Source of the DNA: Parcubacteria group bacterium
GTDB taxonomy: Bacteria; Patescibacteriota; Minisyncoccia; UBA6257
Direction of reading: 5' to 3'
Assembly: GCA_012798235.1 (NCBI GenBank)
Contig: JAAZNP010000022.1
Location: 1-56,202, forward strand
DNA: 56,202 bases
Position numbers and translations under genes: made by a program
The notes under the pieces: generated by a model
The model's database searches: none
What the model was told of the DNA's origin: nothing
The model's input: only the letters and a program-made list of their open reading frames with translations
Part shown: positions 44,155-52,671 of the stretch, piece by piece
Numbering within the stretch: position 1 is the stretch's first letter
Layout of the letters: every line of letters starts with the position of its first letter

Positions 44155-47130
44155 TTATTGTTTGGTAATTCGCACTAAAATAATCTTCCCCTCTACTGAT
44201 ATTTGATCATTTGTGTCTGGTAATTTTTCTGAAAGAGTCAATAGATTTAAAGCCAAAGTTTTTCTTTGAATTTCTTCGCTTTGTTCCTTAATCAAATTTA
44301 GCAAATCGTTTTCTTCGGTAAAGAATTCTATACTAATTGTATCCTGAGGAGTTAATTGTTTATTTTTTCTTAATTCCTGAATTTGACGAATGATCTCCCT
44401 CAATATCCCCTCTTTTATTAAATCCGGGGTTAAAGTGGTGTCGATTTCCATTTCTTCTTTTAAATTAGGGTCAAAAACTATTTCCTTAACATTAATTTCT
44501 TCTTTGAGAATATCTAATAATTGCGAGTAATTTTTAATTTTTGAGTTTTGAGTTTTGAGTTTAAGCGACGCAAGTGGCTGACGAACTTTAATATTGGCTT
44601 TTTGGCGCAAACTTAGAGCCAAGTTAGCAATTGCTCTCGCTTCCTCCATTAAATCTAATAACTCTTTGTTAAGGTATTGGGATTCTACTTCGGGATAATC
44701 AGCTAAATGCACACTGACAGCATCTGTTTTTAATTTTAATTTCTGCCAAAGAGATTCAGCTAGAAAAGGACAAAAAGGAGCTAAAAGCAAACTTAATTCT
44801 TTTAAGACCTTATACAGCACCAGTGATGATTGTTGAAGATGAGCCAAATTTTCTCCTCTTTGGAAAATGGATCGTGAACGCCTAATATACCAATGCGACA
44901 AATCGTCAATGAATTTATTTATTTCTTTAGTCGCTTCATAAATATAATATTTATCCAAATTATTTAATACTTTAATTTTTAATTGCTGTAAATCACTTAA
45001 AATCCATTGATTTAAAATATTTAATTTATCAAAATCTAATGATAAATTTTGCTCACTAATTATTTTTTTATCAGCGTAAGTATCATAAAAAATCAAAACA
45101 TTCCATAAAATATTAAAAACATTTCTTTGAATGGTAATTAAATCATTTTCATTAAATCTTTTTTCTTCACCCGGAGAATTAATAGTATATAAATACCAGC
45201 GAAGAGTATCAGCACCATATTTTTCCATAATTTCTAAAGGTTCTACCACATTGCCTTTGGATTTAGACATTTTCTCTCCTTTTTTATCTAAAATTAAACC
45301 CAAACAAATAACATTTTTGAAAGATGGGCCTAAATCTAATAGGGTTGAAATCGCTAATAAGGTATAAAACCATCCCCGAGTTTGATCAATCGCTTCAGAA
45401 ATGTAATCAGCGGGAAAAGGAATGGTTTTAATCATTTCTGATATTGGCAAATTGCGTTCTTTAAATTGCTCGAAAGGAAAATGATATTGGGCGTAAGGCA
45501 TTGCTCCGGAATCAAACCAGCAATCTAACACTTCTTGGCGTCGAGACATCAAATTGCCACATTTGGGACAGGGAATTTTAATTTGATCCACAAAAGGACG
45601 ATGCAAATCCAAATTATGATTTGTATCTTCGGGTAAATCATGATTAATGGCTTTTTCTCTCAATTCCTCAACAGAACCAATCACTTCATAATGATGACAC
45701 TCATCACATTCCCAAATGGGTAGTGGCGTACCCCAGTAACGATTACGAGAAATAGTCCAATCTTTAATTTCTTTAAGCCATTGGCCAAAACGACCGTATT
45801 TAATATGTTCCGGCACCCAATTAATTAATTCATTATTTTTTAATAAATCTTCCCGTAATTGCGACATCTTGATATACCAAGCTTCAAAAGCAAAATATAA
45901 AAGAGGAGTATGGCAACGCCAACAAAATGGATATTCATGAGTCGTGCCCTTTAAATCACCTTGGTATAACAAATTTCTTTTATTAAGATCGTCAAAAATA
46001 AGAGGATCAATATCTTTAAAAAACTTACCCTGAAGATTCAAATCATTAACGTCAAAAATGACATGGCCTTTATCATCAATATGTTTAATCAGAGCCAATC
46101 CTAATGCATTTTTTAAATTCATATCGTCTTCTCCAAAGGCAGGAGCAATATGCACTAAGCCCGTTCCTTCTTCGGTAGTAATAAAATCAGCAGCTACAAC
46201 CTCATATTGTTTGCCTGAAGATAAAATAAAATCAGTATCTATTTCATATAAAGGTTGGTAATGAAGACCAATTAAATCTGCGCCTTTAATAGTAGTAATT
46301 TTTTCGCCTTTGCCATCAGGTAAATCTTTAAAACTAATCAAATATTCATCATCTACTTTAAAAATTTTGTAATCTAAATTTTTATCAACAGCAATAGCGG
46401 TATTCGCAATTAATGTCCAGGGAGTGGTAGTCCAAACCAAAAGAAAAATTTTTAATTTTAAATTTTCAATTTTTAATGATTTTAATAAAGAACTATTAGG
46501 GTTACTGATTTCAAATTTAATATAAATTGACGGATCTTGAACAGTTTCATAGCCCTGAGCTACTTCATGGCTGGATAAGGGTGTGGAACAACGAGGGCAA
46601 TAAGGCAATACTTTATAGCTTTTGTATAATAATCCTTTTTCATTAATTTGCTTTATTAACCACCAAATAGTTTCAATATAATTATTTTCAAAAGTAATAT
46701 AGGGGTTCTTGGTATCAATCCAATAAGCCATTCTTTTTGTTAATTTTTCCCATTCTTCTTTATATTGCCAAACCGATTCTTTGGCTTTTTGATTAAATTC
46801 TTTAATTCCGTATTTTTCGATATCAGTTTTGTTATAAAAACCTAATGATTTTTCTACCTCTAATTCTACTGGCAGACCATGCGTATCCCAACCTGCTTTG
46901 CGTAAAACCCGAAAACCACGCATTGTTTTATAACGGCAAATAGCATCTTTAAAAGAGCGAGCCAAAACATGATGGATACCTGGTTTACCATTAGCTGTTG
47001 GTGGCCCTTCATAAAAAATAAAGTCCGGTTTTCCTTCCCGATTTTGAATACTTTGTTCAAAAATATTATGTTGAAACCAAAAATCCAAAATCTCCTCTTC
47101 TTTTTTCACAAATTCTAATTCCTTAGCCAT
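44155..47130 (-). CDS. ileS: isoleucyl-tRNA synthetase, eukaryote-like type
   Basis: A 991-residue class I synthetase. The HIGH region reads EGPPTANGKPGIHH and the KMSKS loop GEKMSKSKGN. The first is the form found in eukaryotic-like (IleS2) enzymes, unlike the DGPPYANG form of most bacteria. The editing domain and anticodon domain are present. Two stretches, LKIENLKLKI (about 46446-46486) and LKLKTQNSKIKN (44531-44571), are encoded by simple AT-rich repeats. ATG 47130 fits the family start MAKELEFVKKEEEI. Confidence 0.96.
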   Translation of the reverse strand: MAKELEFVKKEEEILDFWFQHNIFEQSIQNREGKPDFIFYEGPPTANGKPGIHHVLARSFKDAICRYKTMRGFRVLRKAGWDTHGLPVELEVEKSLGFYNKTDIEKYGIKEFNQKAKESVWQYKEEWEKLTKRMAYWIDTKNPYITFENNYIETIWWLIKQINEKGLLYKSYKVLPYCPRCSTPLSSHEVAQGYETVQDPSIYIKFEISNPNSSLLKSLKIENLKLKIFLLVWTTTPWTLIANTAIAVDKNLDYKIFKVDDEYLISFKDLPDGKGEKITTIKGADLIGLHYQPLYEIDTDFILSSGKQYEVVAADFITTEEGTGLVHIAPAFGEDDMNLKNALGLALIKHIDDKGHVIFDVNDLNLQGKFFKDIDPLIFDDLNKRNLLYQGDLKGTTHEYPFCWRCHTPLLYFAFEAWYIKMSQLREDLLKNNELINWVPEHIKYGRFGQWLKEIKDWTISRNRYWGTPLPIWECDECHHYEVIGSVEELREKAINHDLPEDTNHNLDLHRPFVDQIKIPCPKCGNLMSRRQEVLDCWFDSGAMPYAQYHFPFEQFKERNLPISEMIKTIPFPADYISEAIDQTRGWFYTLLAISTLLDLGPSFKNVICLGLILDKKGEKMSKSKGNVVEPLEIMEKYGADTLRWYLYTINSPGEEKRFNENDLITIQRNVFNILWNVLIFYDTYADKKIISEQNLSLDFDKLNILNQWILSDLQQLKIKVLNNLDKYYIYEATKEINKFIDDLSHWYIRRSRSIFQRGENLAHLQQSSLVLYKVLKELSLLLAPFCPFLAESLWQKLKLKTDAVSVHLADYPEVESQYLNKELLDLMEEARAIANLALSLRQKANIKVRQPLASLKLKTQNSKIKNYSQLLDILKEEINVKEIVFDPNLKEEMEIDTTLTPDLIKEGILREIIRQIQELRKNKQLTPQDTISIEFFTEENDLLNLIKEQSEEIQRKTLALNLLTLSEKLPDTNDQISVEGKIILVRITKQ
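44531..44571 (-). repeat. simple ACTCAAA-type repeat inside ileS
   Basis: Minus strand AAACTCAAAACTCAAAAC followed by TCAAAAATTAAAAATTA, read in frame as KLKTQNSKIKN. A related stretch forms the end of trmD (39350-39390). Confidence 0.6.
46446..46486 (-). repeat. simple AAATTGAAAATTTAAA-type repeat inside ileS
   Basis: The minus strand reads as repeated ATTAAAAATTGAAAATT units, in frame as SLKIENLKLKI. The gap at 39210-39285 near trmD has the same type of sequence. Confidence 0.55.
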
Positions 47131-47159
47131 AAAACAATTATTTCTAAATAATAGTAATA

Positions 47160-47168
47160 TGATATAAT
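47160..47168 (+). promoter_or_regulatory. smpB promoter (extended -10)
   Basis: TGATATAAT, with TATAAT at 47163-47168, 12 bases before the smpB ATG, so the leader is only about 6 bases. The divergent ileS promoter must overlap in the same 50 bases (a TTGTCT lies at 47173-47178 on the minus strand). Confidence 0.6.
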
Positions 47169-47180
47169 AAAAAGACAATT

Positions 47181-47636
47181 ATGACAAGAAAACAACAGGA
47201 ACAGATTCTTCTAACCAATAAAAAAGCCTTATTTGATTATGAAATACTCGAACAATTTGAAGCAGGCATTGTTTTATTAGGAGCTGAAGTAAAATCACTA
47301 AAACAAGGGAAAGCTAATTTAAATGGTGCTTATGTAGTGCTGAAAAATAATGAGGCTTTTCTTTTAAATGCCACTATTTCGCCCTACCAACCCCAAAATA
47401 TGTCTCAATCTTACGATCCCTTAAGAACACGGAAGCTCTTACTGCGTCGTTCAGAACTGAATTACCTTTACTCAAAAAATAAAGAGCGTGGTTTGACTTT
47501 AATACCCCTTAAGGTATATAATAAAAACGGTTTAATCAAAATTCAAATTGCTTTAGTTAGAGGGAAGAAAAAATTTGATAAAAGAGAAACTATAAAAAGA
47601 CGAGAGGAAGAAAGAAGAATCAAAGAAGCATATTAG
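47181..47636 (+). CDS. smpB: SsrA-binding protein SmpB
   Basis: A 151-residue protein that brings tmRNA to stalled ribosomes. Motifs: NKKALFDYEILEQFEAGIVLLGAEVKSLKQGKANL-type start (LLGAEVKSLKQGK), NATISPYQ, and the basic tail GKKKFDKRETIKRREEERRI. It is directly upstream of the tmRNA gene. Confidence 0.96.
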   Translation: MTRKQQEQILLTNKKALFDYEILEQFEAGIVLLGAEVKSLKQGKANLNGAYVVLKNNEAFLLNATISPYQPQNMSQSYDPLRTRKLLLRRSELNYLYSKNKERGLTLIPLKVYNKNGLIKIQIALVRGKKKFDKRETIKRREEERRIKEAY

Positions 47637-47645
47637 TCTGTATTC

Positions 47646-47674
47646 TGTATTCTGTATACAGTATACAGAATACA
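47646..47674. repeat. perfect 14-base palindrome between smpB and tmRNA
   Basis: Arms 47646-47659 and 47661-47674 around a single A, with TATTCTG direct repeats just before. There is no T run, so it is more likely a processing or stabilising hairpin than a terminator. Confidence 0.6.
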
Positions 47675-47678
47675 ATAA

Positions 47679-48044
47679 GGGGATGCTCGGATTCGATAAA
47701 AAGGAATTCTTTAATATGCGGGTTGAGGAACTTCGTTAGCTCATTAAAAACGAAGAGGCAATTACATGCCAATCGAAATTTTGCTTATGCTTATGCCTAA
47801 AACATAAGTTAAGCTTCTCCCCTTTTGGGGAATCTCTTTAATGGATTCTCGATAAATTAAAGGGATTTAAACTTCGAGATAGAGATAATCTAGTTTATCC
47901 AGCTATATTATCTTGAAATTTTTTGGATAGTATTAAGAAATGTTTTGTTTAGTTTTAATTCTTAATACTATAAAAACTAAACTACACTCGTAGATTTATT
48001 AAAGATGAACTTTTTAGACGCGAGTTCAACTCTCGCCATCTCCA
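47679..48044 (+). ncRNA. ssrA: transfer-messenger RNA (tmRNA)
   Basis: The tRNA-like ends pair: GGGGATG (47679-47685) with CATCTCC (48037-48043), then discriminator A at 48044. A T-arm (GCGAG TTCAACT CTCGC) lies near the 3' end and GCTCGGATTCGATA near the 5' end. CCA is not encoded. The tag frame ends ANRNFAYAYA with TAA at 47798-47800, close to the usual small, hydrophobic alanine-rich end. Several pseudoknot-like stems follow, for example the CUUCUCCCC/GGGGAA region. It frees stalled ribosomes with SmpB. This fills the 446 bases without a protein gene. Confidence 0.93.
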
Positions 48045-48074
48045 CCCCCACACCCATATAAATAAAATAATTTC

Positions 48075-48560
48075 ATTACTACCTTGTTTCCGAATCAAAT
48101 TCGCCTTATTGGCCCAGATGGAAAACTAATCGGAGTTATGCCTTACGAAGAGGCTCTTTTAAAAGCCAAGGAACAGCATTTAGATTTAGTGGAGATCACT
48201 AGAAAAACTACTCCTCCGATTTATAAATTAGGAGATTATACTAAAATCAAATACGAAAAAGAAAAGAAAGAAAAACTTCAAAAATTCAAAGAAAGACAAG
48301 GTGCCCCTAAATCAATAAGAATCGGTTTCAACGAAAGCACGCATGATTTAATGACCAAAGTAAAAAAGATTGAAGAATTTTTAAATGATAATCGCATGGT
48401 AAATATTGAGATGAGACTCCGTGGTCGCGAGAAAACTCATAGCGATTTAGCCAAAACCAAAATAGAAAGCTTTCTTAATCTTATCCCCTCTTCTTATAAA
48501 ATTATTCAACCTTTAAAAAAGTACCCTCAAGGATTTATTATCACTATTAAGAAAAAGTAA
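48075..48560 (+). CDS. infC: translation initiation factor IF-3, non-AUG start
   Basis: About 158-161 residues. Motifs: RLIGPDGKLIGVMPYEEAL, LDLVEI, PPIYKLGDYTKIKYE, and the C-domain DLMTKVKKIEEFL and GREKTHSDL. The frame is closed by TAA at 48063 and has no ATG before residue 19, so the start must be ATT 48075 or TTG 48084. I chose ATT because IF-3 genes are known for AUU starts that let IF-3 repress its own synthesis; TTG is equally possible. The N-terminal tail is short. It leads the infC-rpmI-rplT operon. Confidence 0.93.
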   Translation: MTTLFPNQIRLIGPDGKLIGVMPYEEALLKAKEQHLDLVEITRKTTPPIYKLGDYTKIKYEKEKKEKLQKFKERQGAPKSIRIGFNESTHDLMTKVKKIEEFLNDNRMVNIEMRLRGREKTHSDLAKTKIESFLNLIPSSYKIIQPLKKYPQGFIITIKKK

Positions 48561-48573
48561 TCCCTTAAATAAA

Positions 48574-48750
48574 ATGAGTAAAAATTCTATTAGAAAAAGA
48601 ATTAAAATAACTAAAACAGGCAAAATCCTAAGACGTTGTGCTCATCAGGGGCATAATCAAGCCAAGCAATCTTCTAAAATCAAAAGACGAAGAAAAAAAT
48701 CAATTTTTCTTTCTACCCATACTAAACATATAAAAAGAATTATTTCTTAA
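48574..48750 (+). CDS. rpmI: 50S ribosomal protein L35
   Basis: A 58-residue, very basic protein (SKNSIRKRIKITKTGKILRR, then AHQGHNQAKQSSKIKRRRKK), which fits L35 in length and in position between infC and rplT. Confidence 0.92.
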   Translation: MSKNSIRKRIKITKTGKILRRCAHQGHNQAKQSSKIKRRRKKSIFLSTHTKHIKRIIS

Positions 48751-48755
48751 TTATT

Positions 48756-49103
48756 ATGACTAGAGTTAAAAGAGGTATTATTGCCCATAAAAGAAGAAAA
48801 AACTTGTTAAAACATACCAAGGGTTTTCGTTATGGCCGCAAAACTAAATATCGTGCTGCTAAAGAAGCTTTGCTTCATGCTTGGACCCATGCTTTTAAAG
48901 ACCGTAAAAGAAAAAAGAGAGAGAAAAGACAACTTTGGGATATCAAAATTAATGCGGCAGCTCGAGAATTGGGTTTCAACTATCAAAAAGTTATTACCCA
49001 ATTAATAAAAAATAAAATTAAAATCGACCGTAAAATCTTGGCGGAATTGGCCGAAGCTCACCCTCAGGTATTTAAACAGATAGTTGAAGAAGTAAATCAA
49101 TAA
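48756..49103 (+). CDS. rplT: 50S ribosomal protein L20
   Basis: A 115-residue protein: MTRVKRGIIAHKRRKNLLKH, GFRYGRKTKYRAAKEALLHA, and RDRKRKKRE-like basic text, then INAAARELGFNYQKVI. Normal length. It is 5 bases after rpmI. Confidence 0.97.
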   Translation: MTRVKRGIIAHKRRKNLLKHTKGFRYGRKTKYRAAKEALLHAWTHAFKDRKRKKREKRQLWDIKINAAARELGFNYQKVITQLIKNKIKIDRKILAELAEAHPQVFKQIVEEVNQ

Positions 49104-49112
49104 AATAATGCA

Positions 49113-49148
49113 ATTCAAAACCCCTGGATTATCCAGGGGTTTTGAATT
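49113..49148. terminator. strong bidirectional terminator
   Basis: AAAACCCCTGG/CCAGGGGTTTT stem with a 4-base loop. It ends the rplT operon on one strand and the MFS-like gene on the other. Confidence 0.92.
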
Positions 49149-49791
49149 AAACCTTAAAAGGAAAATAATATTCGGGTACAGACTTTTTCTTATGAAGAAA
49201 GTATTTTTTAATTGTTAGTAAAACACATAAACTGATGGCTTGGGCAACAGCTACAAAAATAAAAATTAAAGGAAACCCTAAAATTAGAGCCAGAGAACTT
49301 CCAATTAAAATAGCCATGGCCGAACCAAAATTAAAGCCCGTACTATTGAGGGTCCATTCAAAACTGACTCTCTTAGGGTTAATATAGCGAGTAAAGATAG
49401 CGTTCCAAGGAGGCACATAAAGAGCATCGGCAATGCCATAAACAAAGAAAATGAAATATAGTTCTGCTACTGTTTTAGACAACATTAAAGCTAAAGGAAT
49501 TAAAACTTCTAAAAATTGTCCTAATAATAAAGTGAAATAATCATCAGCTTCTCCCTCTACTCGATCTAAATAATTAGAAACAAATAATTGTAACGATCCT
49601 TTTACCACCCAATAAGTAAAATAGCAGAGACCAACAGTCCGGATAGAACTCCCATTAATATTTTGAATCACGTAAATAGCGAAGATAGGATTAATAAAAG
49701 CCCAACCCGTTAAATTTAAAAGGTTATTAATAATGAGTATTTTGGTTACGGGGTGAATTTTCTGTTTTAAAAAATCATAAAATTTAACCAT
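49147..49791 (-). CDS. half-size MFS-like membrane protein
   Basis: A 214-residue protein with about six predicted helices. Text such as LCYFTYWVVKGSLQLFVSNYLDRVEGE resembles the loop between helices 2 and 3 of major facilitator transporters. Normal MFS proteins have twelve helices and about 400 residues; only one half is present and the frame shows no sign of truncation. It is 6 bases after the membrane Clp gene, so it is in the same operon. Confidence 0.65.
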   Translation of the reverse strand: MVKFYDFLKQKIHPVTKILIINNLLNLTGWAFINPIFAIYVIQNINGSSIRTVGLCYFTYWVVKGSLQLFVSNYLDRVEGEADDYFTLLLGQFLEVLIPLALMLSKTVAELYFIFFVYGIADALYVPPWNAIFTRYINPKRVSFEWTLNSTGFNFGSAMAILIGSSLALILGFPLIFIFVAVAQAISLCVLLTIKKYFLHKKKSVPEYYFPFKV

Positions 49792-49797
49792 AATATA

Positions 49798-52287
49798 TTA
49801 AGTTATTATAAATTTGAATTCATTATCTTGAACCGCGCATTGAATTCGACAGCCCTTAGACAATTCTTGTGTCAAAATTAATTCGGCTAATTTATCTTTA
49901 ATAAAATGCCTAATAACGGCATCAAGAGGACGAGCTCCAAAAATAGGATTATAACCTAATTGCGCTAATTTATTAACTACCGTTTCATCGAAATTCAATT
50001 CTATTTTTTTATTACCCATTATTTCTTGGAGGCCATTTAATTTTATTTTTACTATTTCTCGAAGGTGCTTTTCGGTTAAGGGGCGGAACACTACTACTTC
50101 GTCAAAACGATTGAGCAATTCTGGCTTAAAATAATTGGTTAATTTTTGTTTTAATTGAATGGTTAATTGATTAAAAGCTGTTCCTTTTTCTATTTCTTTT
50201 TTAATAAAATCAGATAAAGCATTGGAGGTAGCAATAATAATAGTGTTAGTAAAATTAATAGTGTCTCCCAAATTATCAGTTAATCTTCCTTCGTCAAAAA
50301 GAGGTAAAAATAAATCCAATACTTTTTGATGGGCCTTCTCAAATTCATCCAAGAGAATTAAAGAAAAGGGCTTGGTTTTAATGGCCTCAGTTAAAGCTCC
50401 GCGAGTAGCTCCTTCGGGATCACCAATAAAGCGAAAAACTCCCCGGGGATCCTGATATTCAGACATATCAAAACGCACCATTGATTTCTCATTACCAAAA
50501 TAAATACGAGTTAAAATTTTTGCCAATTCTGTTTTGCCAACACCCGTTGGCCCAACAAAAAGAAATACGCCAATAGGCTTATTAGGATTGGCTAAACCAG
50601 CTCGATATTGCCGCAAAGCGCCACTGACTAACTTTACTGCTTCTTCCTGGTTAATATATACTTCATGAATATATTTTTCTAAAGTCAAAAGACGCTCTCG
50701 CTCCACTGATTGTGATACTTCTAAGGGAATATTAGTTTTAACACTCACTAAATTAACGATATCTTGTTCAGTTACTAATCTTTCTTTGCGCCGCCTTGCC
50801 CCTTCAATAGCTTCAGTTAATAAAGATTCTGCTGACGAAGGCAAAGGAGTATTAGTTAAGAAACGCTGTGCTAATATCACCGCTCTTTTAATAGCTCGGT
50901 AGCTAACTTGAACTTTAGTTTTGCGATACCAAGAGATTGATTGGAAAGCTAATATTTTAATCGCCTCTTCTGGTGATACTTCGTTAACTTTAATGATTTC
51001 AAAAATATCATTAATACTAGAATCGTGTTCTAAATAAAGATGGTAATCTTCTAAAGTGGTAGTAGCAATAATTGGGGTTGGTGATTCAAATAAGGGTTTC
51101 AAAATTTCGAAAGCACTTACTCCTCCCTCTTGCACAAGCAATTTATAATTATGTAATTGAGGAAGATAAAGTATAATATCGTGATTTAATAAAATTTCAT
51201 GAATAATAGTAGTTAAACGATTGCAAGCCTCAAAAGGAGTTTTTATATCTTTGAACAAAGAAGCAAAGGATAAATTGATTAAGCGATAATCTGATAAAGA
51301 ACGAGGGATATTGTTACGCACTAAATTATAAGCCAAATAAGATACAATTGTTTCTTTGCCAATGCCTGCTGGTCCTACTAGTAAAACATTATGATTGCCA
51401 GGACGATTCAGAATAGTAATTAAATTTTCATATTCTACTAAATGGCCAATCATGATACCGATTTTAAGACGGCTGGCTAATTCTGTAAAATCAACGCTAA
51501 AATTATCTAAAGTAGGTGTTGGCCGTGAAGTCAAAGAACGATTAGCTTTAACTTTTTTGGGTCTAAATACTGATTCCGGAATATCAGTTAACCCTCTAAC
51601 GGGCTCGATATTTTTTTGACGATTAAGCAAATTAATACTCAAGGCAATAGCTAAATCACTTTTCTGGATATCAAACCAATTCAAAATATCTTCAATATTT
51701 TTATCATTGAGATTATATAAAGCCAGCATTAAACTAAAACCAGTAACAGAGCTCTGTTTTAAATTAATAGCTTCAGCTACGGCATGCTCCACAAGATTCA
51801 AAAGAATATCTTGCGTTGGCGCTAATTGCTTGAGAGGATAAGCCGAAATCTTATTTTGCATCTCTTTAATTTTATCTTCGGTTATATCTAAATACCTTAA
51901 AGCAGTAATGATATCGGTTTCCATCAAACAAACCATTAAACAGGCTAAAGGGAAATCTATTTTTTTATTCAAAGATAACTTACGGGCTTCAATTAAAATT
52001 TCCTTTGCTCGAGGAGATAAAAATAAAGCCAAATTAACTTTTTTCTTTTCTAAATAACGACGCTCTAAAGGGAAATCAGAAAAATTCTTTTTAATAAAAA
52101 TGAAAATAAAAAAAATAACAAATAAAATGCCTAAATAAAAATATTTTTGAACTTCCAAGAGAAGAACTAATAGTGATGCCAAAAGACCGCAAAAAATAAA
52201 AGCCTGGAAAATAACACGGTAAAGAAAACGTTTCCATTCCGGCCAAAAAATATAAGGGTCCTTGAAAATAAAAGTTTTAGTCTCCAT
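49798..52287 (-). CDS. membrane-anchored ClpC/ClpB-like AAA+ ATPase
   Basis: 829 residues. Two N-terminal hydrophobic helices (about 23-44 and 50-66) are followed by a diverged Clp_N-like helical region (about 85-230) and two AAA+ domains. D1 has a Walker A (GPAGIGKET) but its Walker B reads IILYLPQLHNY, without the acidic pair, so hydrolysis there is doubtful. D2 has GPTGVGKTELA, LILLDEFEKAH and the arginine finger region PELLNRFDE and looks active. ATG 52287 overlaps the stop of the small membrane protein gene by one base. It may unfold or extract membrane proteins; this is inference. Confidence 0.85.
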   Translation of the reverse strand: METKTFIFKDPYIFWPEWKRFLYRVIFQAFIFCGLLASLLVLLLEVQKYFYLGILFVIFFIFIFIKKNFSDFPLERRYLEKKKVNLALFLSPRAKEILIEARKLSLNKKIDFPLACLMVCLMETDIITALRYLDITEDKIKEMQNKISAYPLKQLAPTQDILLNLVEHAVAEAINLKQSSVTGFSLMLALYNLNDKNIEDILNWFDIQKSDLAIALSINLLNRQKNIEPVRGLTDIPESVFRPKKVKANRSLTSRPTPTLDNFSVDFTELASRLKIGIMIGHLVEYENLITILNRPGNHNVLLVGPAGIGKETIVSYLAYNLVRNNIPRSLSDYRLINLSFASLFKDIKTPFEACNRLTTIIHEILLNHDIILYLPQLHNYKLLVQEGGVSAFEILKPLFESPTPIIATTTLEDYHLYLEHDSSINDIFEIIKVNEVSPEEAIKILAFQSISWYRKTKVQVSYRAIKRAVILAQRFLTNTPLPSSAESLLTEAIEGARRRKERLVTEQDIVNLVSVKTNIPLEVSQSVERERLLTLEKYIHEVYINQEEAVKLVSGALRQYRAGLANPNKPIGVFLFVGPTGVGKTELAKILTRIYFGNEKSMVRFDMSEYQDPRGVFRFIGDPEGATRGALTEAIKTKPFSLILLDEFEKAHQKVLDLFLPLFDEGRLTDNLGDTINFTNTIIIATSNALSDFIKKEIEKGTAFNQLTIQLKQKLTNYFKPELLNRFDEVVVFRPLTEKHLREIVKIKLNGLQEIMGNKKIELNFDETVVNKLAQLGYNPIFGARPLDAVIRHFIKDKLAELILTQELSKGCRIQCAVQDNEFKFIIT

Positions 52288-52634
52288 TATGGTACGATAA
52301 TTTTTATTAATAAATAAAAAGGCGCTATTATCCAAACTAAATAAAAACACCAAAAAATAAGACTAAAAATTCCTAAAGAAATAGCTCCAATAATAATTTT
52401 AAAAATACGAATAGGAATACTTAACATGTAAGACGCTACAGAATATTCTTGCCATAAAGGCACAAAAAAATAACGAATGCTAACAATAAATGATAAACGC
52501 CTCTCTAAACTAAAAAATAATTGCCAATATAAAGTATTGAAAAAATTAAAACCGCCTCGAAAATAGGTATCAACAAAACTTAAACAATAAAAAGCTAAAC
52601 GTTTGAGAAAATAAATTACGATACTATTAGCCAT
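52287..52634 (-). CDS. small membrane protein, partner of the membrane Clp ATPase
   Basis: A 115-residue, aromatic-rich protein. One strong hydrophobic region covers about 73-112 (two helices), and an amphipathic N-terminal part precedes it. No family is recognised. The one-base overlap with the Clp gene points to coupled translation and probably a joint complex. Confidence 0.6.
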   Translation of the reverse strand: MANSIVIYFLKRLAFYCLSFVDTYFRGGFNFFNTLYWQLFFSLERRLSFIVSIRYFFVPLWQEYSVASYMLSIPIRIFKIIIGAISLGIFSLIFWCFYLVWIIAPFYLLIKIIVP

Positions 52635-52671
52635 TAATCATATTTTACCACAAAGTGTGTCTCGGCGCACA

